Below, piece after piece: positions 7,304-13,090 of a stretch of 13,090 nt of DNA (position 1 is the stretch's first letter; every line of letters starts with the position of its first letter). The notes beneath the pieces are model-generated. The model had not been told where the DNA came from and searched no databases. It saw only the letters and a program-made list of their open reading frames with translations. Made by a program: the position numbers and the translations under genes. Origin of the DNA: Bacteroidota bacterium (GTDB lineage: Bacteria; Bacteroidota; Bacteroidia; Bacteroidales; PUMT01); assembly GCA_003556985.1 (NCBI GenBank), contig PWPZ01000229.1, forward strand, positions 1-13,090, written 5' to 3'.

Positions 7304-8218
7304 TCACACATTATCCGCTCCGGTTCTTTCATGGCGATAAATGCTGTATAACTGATGAACAATGCCGTCAGACACACCTATCTTGGGAACAAGTATCCTG
7401 CCGGCCCGGGTCCATTTCATTATATTAAGAAACAGTCGGGTGGCAGGAATTATTACATCAGCCCGGTCAGGATTAAGCCCGAGCTTACTGATACGTTCGT
7501 CAATAGTAAAAGAATCGATATAGGAACATAGGGATTTTAATTTTTTAAGACTTAGCGGAACGCCCTCCTTGTTGCCGGAAAGCTTAAAAACTTTATTGAT
7601 GTTGCCACCTGATCCGATAAGTTCAACGGGCCGGTATCTTTCAGTCAATTTGGTCAGAAAATCTTCCATTCGCAGAAGTTCATCGTTACTGATTTCTTCC
7701 TTCAGAAAGCGCACTGTGCCTATATTGAAAGAACCGGATGCTATTGCCTTTTTTTTGTCGAAAAGGGTAATTTCAGTGCTTCCTCCTCCCACATCCACAT
7801 AAAGATAAGATTTTTCCGTATTGATCATTTCTACAATGCGGTTTGAATAAACAAGCTCGGCCTCCTCCTGTCCGTCAATTACTTCAATCACCACCCCCGT
7901 TTGGTCTTTGATATAGTTTACAATTTCGTCCGAATTGGCGGCCTCCCTCATTGCGGAAGTGGCGCAGGCACGATAGCTTATCACTTCCTGAACATTTATA
8001 AGGTGACTGAATGCAGAAATTGTCTGCATTAACTTTTCAGCTTTATGGCGACTTATTATTCTTTCATTATAAAATGCATCTTCGCCAAGTCTGACAGGCA
8101 TCCTTATCAGCTGAGACTTCTTGAAAAACACATCTTCCTCCTCTTCAATGACATTCATGAAAAGCAGCCGTATGGCATTCGAACCTATATCTATTGCGGC
8201 AAATTTTAAAAGTTCCAA
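7304..8218 (-). CDS. ppx: Exopolyphosphatase / Ppx-GppA family phosphatase (short form)
   Basis: This 304-residue protein belongs to the Ppx/GppA branch of the actin-like ATPase superfamily, which releases phosphate from polyphosphate ends or hydrolyses pppGpp. The first phosphate loop is AIDIGSNAIRLLF (residues 8-20), the catalytic-Glu segment IDGQEEAEL is at 114-122, and the second glycine-rich loop YVDVGGGSTEI is at 140-150. GSGGNINKVF follows near residue 200. It stops at about 300 residues and so lacks the HD-type C-terminal domains of the roughly 500-residue E. coli Ppx and GppA; short forms of this kind are common in Bacteroidota. It lies 54 bp after ppk on the same strand, which favours exopolyphosphatase over a GppA role, though both remain possible. 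The 3' end runs almost directly into the minisatellite. Confidence 0.9.
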   Translation of the reverse strand: MELLKFAAIDIGSNAIRLLFMNVIEEEEDVFFKKSQLIRMPVRLGEDAFYNERIISRHKAEKLMQTISAFSHLINVQEVISYRACATSAMREAANSDEIVNYIKDQTGVVIEVIDGQEEAELVYSNRIVEMINTEKSYLYVDVGGGSTEITLFDKKKAIASGSFNIGTVRFLKEEISNDELLRMEDFLTKLTERYRPVELIGSGGNINKVFKLSGNKEGVPLSLKKLKSLCSYIDSFTIDERISKLGLNPDRADVIIPATRLFLNIMKWTRAGRILVPKIGVSDGIVHQLYSIYRHERTGADNV

Positions 8219-8272
8219 AATAATGTTTGTTTTATTTCAACTTATAGACCATTATTGGAAGAAAAAAGTATT

Positions 8273-10342
8273 TCACTTAACGGATTTATCCTTCAGATAT
8301 TTGTAAAATCGTTGCTGCGACCGCACAGGGGGCTTTGTGTTAATTGTTTTGTACTGGTTATCCTGATTGCGATTCAGCATCCGCGCCTTGACATTATCAT
8401 TCCATTGAAGTTCGAGCTGCGTTCTTAGTTCTTCCTGAAGATCAGTATCGTATACAGGACAGGTTATTTCGATCCTGTTATCCAGGTTTCTCGTCATCCA
8501 GTCGGCCGATGAAATGAAATACTTATTTTTATTATTGTTGCAAAACACGAATATCCTTGAATGTTCAAGAAAAGTATCGACTATGCTGATGGCTTTGATA
8601 TTTTCGCTCAGACCGGGTTCTTCCGGAATAAGTGAGCATATACCCCTTACAATCAATCTGATATCCACGCCGGCATTACCGGCCTGGTAAAGCTTTTTAA
8701 TCATATCCTTATCTACCAGGCTGTTTGTTTTTATTATGATCCATGACTCCCGGCCGGCTTCCCTATTCTTTATTTCATTGTCAATTAAGCTCATCATCCG
8801 GCGACGGGTATGATTTGGTGACAGGATAAGTGATTTGTAGGAAAAAGTTTTGAATGTATTTTCAAAAAACATAAAAACCTTTTTCACCTCGGTTGCAATC
8901 CTCTTGTCGGCCGTAAGCAGTGTGGTGTCGGAATATATCTTTGCATTTCCCTCATGGAAATTACCGGTGCTTATACCTGCATAATTAACAGTGGTCCTTC
9001 CTTCTTTACGGGTTACAATAACAAGCTTGCAATGCACTTTCAGTCCACGTATGCCGAACAGAACATTAATGCCTACTTCTTCCATTTTTCTGGACCAGTA
9101 AATGTTGGCCCTTTCATCAAAGCGGGCCTGCAATTCAATTATCACCGTAACAGCCTTGCCATTCCTGGCGGCATTTATCAGGGCATTGATCACCCTGGAA
9201 TTTTTCGCAACCCTGTAAAGCGAGATCTTTATGGAGGTTACTTTGGGATCTATAGCCGCTTCCCGCAACCAGGTTGTTAAATCCCTGAATCTCTGATAAG
9301 GAAAGTGGAGCAATATATCTTTTTGGGAAATAACATCAAATATGCTGCTGTGCGGCTTTATCCTGTAGTGAGGGAGTGGAATATGGGGGGGATTTGCCAG
9401 ATGAGGCAGATTAAATTCAGGAAAATTCATAAAGTCCCTGAAATTGTGATATCTTCCTCCCGGAATAAGGTTGTCGTCATCATCAAAGTCCATCCCTCTG
9501 ATAAAATAATCTATCATATCACGGGGCGCAGCCCTGTCGTATACAAATCTCACAGGTTGCCCCTTGTTGCGGCGACTTACGCTGTTTGCTATTTTTTCCA
9601 GAAAACTCTGTGAAAGGTCGTTATCGACATCTAGTTCAGCGTCGCGTGTTATTTTGATGGTATAAGCCTGGAATTTATCAAAATGAAAAATCGCAAATAC
9701 ATCCTCCAGGCAGAACCGGATAACATCATCAATAATTATGATATACCTGTTTTCCCCTTCACGGGGTAAAACAAGGAAACGGGATACATTTCCGGGAATC
9801 TCAATCAGGGCATACTCGGTATCTACCGATTCGTCCCCGGAGGAAAGTTTGGTAGCAAGATATATGGCCTTATCCTTTAAATAGGGGAAAGTGTCAACAT
9901 TATGCAGCATGATGACCGATAAAAACGGTCTGATTTCCTCTTCAAAATAGGACTTCACAAATTCTGCCTGGGAGGGGCTCAGCTGACTCTCATTTATTAT
10001 TAGGATATTCTCTTTTTTCAGCTCCAGGATTATGCTCTGGTAAATTTGCTGGAACTGTGCCTGCTGATCAATTACGATCTTCTGTATCTGCTTTAATACA
10101 TTTTTGGGCTTATCTCCTATTGTTTTCCTTAAATCACGGCTCACATTCCGGTCATAATCCATCATGCGCTTTACCGTGGCAACCCTGACCTTGAAGAACT
10201 CGTCCAGGTTATTGGAAAAAATACCAAGGAATTTTATCCTTTCCATCAGGGGCAGGGAAGTATCGGCAGCCTCCTGCAAAACCCTGTGATTAAACGAAAG
10301 CCAGCTGATTTCCCGGTTAATTATTTTTTTTTGTTTTGCCAT
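8273..10342 (-). CDS. ppk: Polyphosphate kinase 1
   Basis: Ppk1 reversibly polymerises the gamma phosphate of ATP into inorganic polyphosphate through a phosphohistidine enzyme. I start it at 10342 (MAKQKKIINREISWLSF), giving 689 residues, almost exactly the E. coli length. The frame is open to 10405, but that longer form adds 21 uncharacteristic residues overlapping sixA. In the 689-residue numbering, the N-terminal NREISWLSFN is at 9-18, DILLHFPYQRF at 342-352, SIKISLYRVA at 370-379, and the autophosphorylated His in KVHCK is His437 (E. coli His435). The second catalytic His in FLEHSRIF is His594 (E. coli His592). SADWMTRNLDNRIE follows at 612-625. The start is 7 bp past the sixA stop and ppx follows by 54 bp, so the three genes look like one operon. 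Confidence 0.96.
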   Translation of the reverse strand: MAKQKKIINREISWLSFNHRVLQEAADTSLPLMERIKFLGIFSNNLDEFFKVRVATVKRMMDYDRNVSRDLRKTIGDKPKNVLKQIQKIVIDQQAQFQQIYQSIILELKKENILIINESQLSPSQAEFVKSYFEEEIRPFLSVIMLHNVDTFPYLKDKAIYLATKLSSGDESVDTEYALIEIPGNVSRFLVLPREGENRYIIIIDDVIRFCLEDVFAIFHFDKFQAYTIKITRDAELDVDNDLSQSFLEKIANSVSRRNKGQPVRFVYDRAAPRDMIDYFIRGMDFDDDDNLIPGGRYHNFRDFMNFPEFNLPHLANPPHIPLPHYRIKPHSSIFDVISQKDILLHFPYQRFRDLTTWLREAAIDPKVTSIKISLYRVAKNSRVINALINAARNGKAVTVIIELQARFDERANIYWSRKMEEVGINVLFGIRGLKVHCKLVIVTRKEGRTTVNYAGISTGNFHEGNAKIYSDTTLLTADKRIATEVKKVFMFFENTFKTFSYKSLILSPNHTRRRMMSLIDNEIKNREAGRESWIIIKTNSLVDKDMIKKLYQAGNAGVDIRLIVRGICSLIPEEPGLSENIKAISIVDTFLEHSRIFVFCNNNKNKYFISSADWMTRNLDNRIEITCPVYDTDLQEELRTQLELQWNDNVKARMLNRNQDNQYKTINTKPPVRSQQRFYKYLKDKSVK

Positions 10343-10349
10343 CCTACTG

Positions 10350-10868
10350 TTACATCTTGCCGTCCTGCCATTTCCTTTTGGGGTAATCAAAAATATAGCC
10401 GGCAAGATTTGTTTTACCTATCCCCTCCCATTTGTCCGATCTGAAATTCAGCCTTACCAGTCCGCTGGTAGGAATGTTGTCGACGGGATCATGAAGAAAA
10501 TAATTTGCCAGGTATGTAAAATCAGGATTATGACCGAATATCATCAAAGAATCAATACTGTTGTCAACACCGTAAATTATATCAAGAATCTTATCCTCTC
10601 CCGACATATACAGATCTTCGTTCACCCGGACAGAGGAAAAAGGCAGACGGATCCCCCTTGCGTATATTACAGCTGTATGTAAAGCCCGGTTAGCCGGACT
10701 TGAAATTATAAGCTGCGGCCCTTCGCCTCTTTCTATCATTCTTTGAACCATATTGTAGGTATCTTTCACTCCGCGTTCGGCCAGCGGCCTGTCAATATCA
10801 GCCCTGCCGGGAAAGTCCCATGAAGATTTTGCATGCCGGCCAATATATAATAATTTCTCCTTTTCCAT
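10350..10868 (-). CDS. sixA: SixA-type phosphohistidine phosphatase (histidine phosphatase superfamily)
   Basis: This 172-residue protein is a small histidine-phosphatase (phosphoglycerate-mutase fold) enzyme of the SixA subgroup, which in E. coli removes phosphate from phosphohistidine proteins. It has the catalytic RHA motif at residues 11-13 (YIGRHAKSSW), the second SixA motif DIDRPLAERG at 24-33, SSPANRALHTA at 56-66 and the second catalytic His in FGHNPDF (His113). SGLVRLNF lies near the C-terminus. Length fits SixA. It ends 7 bp before ppk and is the first gene of the predicted sixA-ppk-ppx transcript. GGAGG occurs at about 18 bases upstream of the ATG, too far for normal Shine-Dalgarno spacing. 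The natural substrate is unknown; a link to phosphohistidine on Ppk is only a hypothesis from position. Confidence 0.9.
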   Translation of the reverse strand: MEKEKLLYIGRHAKSSWDFPGRADIDRPLAERGVKDTYNMVQRMIERGEGPQLIISSPANRALHTAVIYARGIRLPFSSVRVNEDLYMSGEDKILDIIYGVDNSIDSLMIFGHNPDFTYLANYFLHDPVDNIPTSGLVRLNFRSDKWEGIGKTNLAGYIFDYPKRKWQDGKM

Positions 10869-10910
10869 AACAGATTAAATTATAGTCCTCCGAAAAACAC
10901 GTTGGGTCAT

Positions 10911-11113
10911 CAGATACAGCCTTTAACAAGGTTGTGATCATCATATCCAACTTATTATGAAATTTGTTGCGTAAACAAATATAATCTTTAACTCAATCTC
11001 ACGATCAATACTCCTATGATCAATGATAAAAGAAATATGTAGCATTAACAAATATAGTCTTTAACATGTTTATCTGATCACTAAATGCCGGGCTAATAAC
11101 ATATATCTTTAAC
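10911..11113 (-). promoter_or_regulatory. Iterated promoter-like element upstream of sixA-ppk-ppx
   Basis: On the minus strand, GTTAAAGAYTATATTTGTT occurs at 10992-10974 and 11065-11047 with one difference. In both copies TGATC lies exactly 19 bases upstream of the TATATTTG. TATATTTG fits the Bacteroidota -7 consensus TAnnTTTG, and TGATC sits where a -33 box would be, though it is not TTTG. Two weaker copies, GTTAAAGATATATGTT (11113-11098) and GTTAAAGGC followed by TGTATCTG (10927-10911), share the core. The spacing between copies is about 51 to 73 bp. The rest of the 483-bp spacer 10869-11351 shows no gene I can support. Confidence 0.5.
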
Positions 11114-11351
11114 AAGCTACAAGAGTCATGGAATATAATATCAAGCACTAAGTTAGTAAAATTAACGGTTTTAGGAATAATGATGAGGGCCGATTCTTTG
11201 CTCTCAATTACTAATCTACGGCATGACCCGCAATAAAAGCATTTTGGAGTATATTTTCCTGATCTGATGTTCGCCGGCATTATTCCTGCGGCATGGAAAA
11301 CAGTGAAATTATGTCGGCAACAATGTTTAAACGTTAATGTGGGTTGACTTT

Positions 11352-12674
11352 CTACAGGATATTACTGGCCAGCTCTGACAAGTAACTCCTTTCTCCTTTT
11401 ACAAGATTGACATGTGCGAAAATCTCCTGTCCGCTCATCTTGTCTGTCAGATAACTCAATCCGTTCGATTTCATATCAAGATACGGAGAATCTATCTGAT
11501 GAATATCGCCTGTAAATACAATTTTTGTATTCTCCCCTGCCCGGGTTATAATCGTTTTTATTTCATGAGGAGTCAGGTTTTGTGCTTCATCCACAATAAA
11601 GAATACATCCGAAAGACTTCTGCCCCTGATATAGGCAAGAGGTGTTATAACAAGTCTTTCCATGCGCTCCATTTCCTCTATCCGGTTCAGCTCTTTGCTG
11701 TGGTATTTGAATTTATTTTTTATGACAGCCAGATTGTCATAAAGGGGTTGCATATAAGGTCCGATCTTTTCAGACACGTCTCCGGGAAGGAAACCTATAT
11801 CCCTGTTTGCCAGAGGTATTACCGGCCTGGCCAGATAAATCTGTTTATATTTGTTATCCTGATGCAGGGCAGCAGCAAGGGCAAGCAGAGTTTTTCCCGT
11901 CCCGGCTTTACCGGTAAGGGATATCAGCTGAATATCAGGCCGGGTCAGGGCATCAATGGAAAAAGTCTGCTCGGCATTTCTCGGTTCTATGCCATAAACC
12001 TGCGATTTTTCAACCCGGTTGATCAAATTATTCGCCGGATCATAATGAGCCAGAACGGAAGATTTTGGATTTCTGAAAATATAATACTGATGGGGAGACG
12101 GTTTCAGATGAAAATCATCAGGGGGGACTCCGGCGGGTTCTTCATATAATCTGGAAATAAAGGATTCGTCAAAATCCTCAAGCATTTCTATTCCACTGTA
12201 AACCGATTCAAGACTAGCAACTTTGTCCGATTCATAATCCTGCGACAGAATACCAAGCGACTTGGCCTTTATTCGGAGATTAATGTCTTTGGATATAAGT
12301 ATTACCTGGTGCCTGTTGAATTTTTTCTTTATATGTTCAGTAATGGCGAGTATTCTGTGATCAGGCGTTTTTTCAGGAAATGATTCGTTCATTTCAACCG
12401 AAAAAGGCTTCCCGGTTTCGATTGATAACTTACCCATGCCGGGCCCGAGTCCGATTCCTCCGTTAAAAAGATTATCGCCCGATAATTTATCCAGTTCCCG
12501 GGTAAACTCCCTTGCATGGTAATTGATCTGATCATTCCCTTTTTTAAGCTTATCCAGTTCTTCCAGAACAACAATCGGAATGACCAGATCATTCTCCTGA
12601 AAACGATAAATGCATTTATAATCATGTAGCAGCACATTGGTATCAAGGATGAATATTTTTTTTGTATTTCCCAT
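11352..12674 (-). CDS. phoH: PIN-PhoH fusion ATPase (PhoH2/YlaK-like)
   Basis: This 440-residue protein combines an N-terminal PIN-type nuclease domain with a C-terminal PhoH P-loop ATPase, the architecture called PhoH2 or YlaK, described in other bacteria as an RNA helicase and ribonuclease. The PIN domain (about 5-140) shows the acidic residues expected at the active site: FILDTNVLL (Asp11), VLEELDKLK (Glu38, Glu39), TPDHRILA (Asp105) and ISKDINLR (Asp130). The ATPase has Walker A GKAGTGKT at 255-262, RPVIPLANRDIGFLPG at 283-298 (a PhoH signature), Walker B FIVDEAQN at 359-366 and FTGDIHQID at 387-395. Length and both domains are intact. It lies alone on the minus strand, 483 bp upstream of sixA and divergent from the nitroreductase. 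Biological role in this organism is inferred from family. Confidence 0.95.
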   Translation of the reverse strand: MGNTKKIFILDTNVLLHDYKCIYRFQENDLVIPIVVLEELDKLKKGNDQINYHAREFTRELDKLSGDNLFNGGIGLGPGMGKLSIETGKPFSVEMNESFPEKTPDHRILAITEHIKKKFNRHQVILISKDINLRIKAKSLGILSQDYESDKVASLESVYSGIEMLEDFDESFISRLYEEPAGVPPDDFHLKPSPHQYYIFRNPKSSVLAHYDPANNLINRVEKSQVYGIEPRNAEQTFSIDALTRPDIQLISLTGKAGTGKTLLALAAALHQDNKYKQIYLARPVIPLANRDIGFLPGDVSEKIGPYMQPLYDNLAVIKNKFKYHSKELNRIEEMERMERLVITPLAYIRGRSLSDVFFIVDEAQNLTPHEIKTIITRAGENTKIVFTGDIHQIDSPYLDMKSNGLSYLTDKMSGQEIFAHVNLVKGERSYLSELASNIL

Positions 12675-12758
12675 TGAAAAAACTAATAAGGAGATTTATC
12701 TTTTAGTTCCTGATTGCACCTGATTGCTGCAGGTTTATATCAATTTGCAGGTTTTTGT

Positions 12759-12798
12759 CTGCCGGCCCATAAGGAAACAGCAGAAAATAAGCCGGCAG
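12759..12798. repeat. 8-bp perfect inverted repeat in the divergent promoter region
   Basis: CTGCCGGC (12759-12766) and GCCGGCAG (12791-12798) are exact inverted copies separated by 24 bases. No T-tract follows on either strand, so it is not a good terminator. It sits between the divergent PhoH and nitroreductase genes and could be an operator or chance, as GCCGGC strings are common in this DNA. Nearby, the ten-base strings cctgattgca and cctgattgct are tandem at 12709-12728, and tgcaggttt recurs at 12728 and 12746. Confidence 0.4.
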
Positions 12799-12855
12799 GA
12801 TTCAAAATTAGCAAATAAAATGGTTTTGGTTTTATAAGCCTTGCCAAATAAGTCG

Positions 12856-12903
12856 TAAATTTGCTATTCCGTTTAGATTCCTGTATTTACCTGAATAATC
12901 AGG
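12856..12903 (+). promoter_or_regulatory. Candidate -7 box and palindrome upstream of the nitroreductase gene
   Basis: TAAATTTG at 12856-12863 matches the Bacteroidota -7 consensus TAnnTTTG on the plus strand, but no TTTG is present at the right distance upstream (the closest is 27 bases away). Further down, CCTGA-ATAA-TCAGG (12890-12903) is a perfect palindrome with a 4-base centre, located between this box and the ATG at 12957, a position where a repressor could act. Both are weak, motif-only calls. Confidence 0.28.
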
Positions 12904-12956
12904 GTAGAAACCATAAACAATGCCCGTATCGGACAATAAAAAACAAATTAATTCTT

Positions 12957-13090
12957 ATGGAACCTTTTGAGTTGATAATTACCCGCAGGAGTATCAGGAA
13001 ATATAAAAACAAGCCGGTTGGCCGCAATGAACTTAATGCTGTTCTTAAGGCTGCAATGTATGCCCCTTCTGCCAGAAACCAGCAGCCCTG
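12957..13090 (+). CDS. Nitroreductase family protein, N-terminal part (cut by right edge)
   Basis: An ATG at 12957 opens a frame that runs to the window edge, giving 44 complete codons. The residues include ITRRSIRKYKNKPV (residues 8-21), the N-terminal FMN-phosphate-binding RRSxRxY motif of the nitroreductase superfamily, and MYAPSARNQQP at about 34-44, the conserved APSAxNxQPW motif. Members are FMN flavoenzymes that reduce nitro groups, quinones or other electron acceptors with NAD(P)H; the substrate is unknown. Upstream sequence is A-rich with no clear Shine-Dalgarno, as is usual for Bacteroidota. It is the only plus-strand gene here, divergent from the PIN-PhoH gene with a 282-bp spacer. 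The remainder lies beyond the window. Confidence 0.88.
   Translation, partial: MEPFELIITRRSIRKYKNKPVGRNELNAVLKAAMYAPSARNQQP

Noticed and set aside
7171..7377. Minus-strand frame giving a T/E/Q/N/R-rich peptide through the minisatellite
   Set aside because: It overlaps the ppx end in another frame and its polar low-complexity tail is just the translated tandem repeat, whose period is not a multiple of three.
10343..10405. Longer ppk start at 10405
   Set aside because: It adds 21 residues unlike Ppk1 and overlaps the sixA coding region by 56 bases, while the start at 10342 gives the family's usual N-terminus and length.
11020..11280. Minus-strand 86-codon frame with a CFYCGSC cysteine cluster
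   Set aside because: It lies over the promoter-like repeats upstream of sixA, has A/T-driven composition, no family resemblance and no start signal; more likely spacer DNA.

Overview
The window reads as ordinary chromosomal DNA from a member of the Bacteroidota, probably Bacteroidales-like. This is inferred from several A/T-rich gene starts without a well-placed Shine-Dalgarno, sequences resembling the Bacteroidota promoter (TTTG ... TAnnTTTG), Tat-exported Gfo/Idh/MocA-type proteins and the overall gene set. No 16S, tRNA or other phylogenetic marker is present, so the placement is tentative. No CRISPR array, insertion sequence, phage gene or complete RNA gene was seen.

Layout: ten complete genes, all on the minus strand, lie between a minus-strand gene cut by the left edge and a plus-strand gene cut by the right edge. 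From left to right: (1) 1-68, the N-terminus of a Tat-signal protein; (2) 268-1602, a Tat-exported Gfo/Idh/MocA oxidoreductase; (3) 1913-4850, an envelope block with a family 2 glycosyltransferase and two paralogous LpxL/HtrB-type acyltransferases; (4) 4938-5729, an inositol-monophosphatase-family enzyme; (5) 5814-7115, the tRNA methylthiotransferase MtaB; (6) 7304-10868, a polyphosphate module transcribed sixA > ppk > ppx; (7) 11352-12674, a PIN-PhoH ATPase; (8) 12957 to the end, the start of a nitroreductase.

How the genes work together: the two acyltransferases and the glycosyltransferase plausibly modify a lipid A-like or other envelope lipid. The acyltransferase-glycosyltransferase pair overlaps as ATGA, which suggests translational coupling. 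Ppk makes polyphosphate, Ppx degrades it, and SixA is a predicted phosphohistidine phosphatase placed directly ahead of Ppk, an enzyme that works through a phosphohistidine. The Gfo/Idh/MocA enzyme and the truncated left-edge protein are both predicted to be exported and may share a carbohydrate pathway.

The most unusual content is between genes. The 3' ends of two genes (at 268 and 3981) are followed by short direct repeats of their own last codons. A 28-bp minisatellite lies between ppx and mtaB. A promoter-like element is repeated about four times upstream of sixA. I found no convincing new multi-gene system; the coding genes belong to known families.
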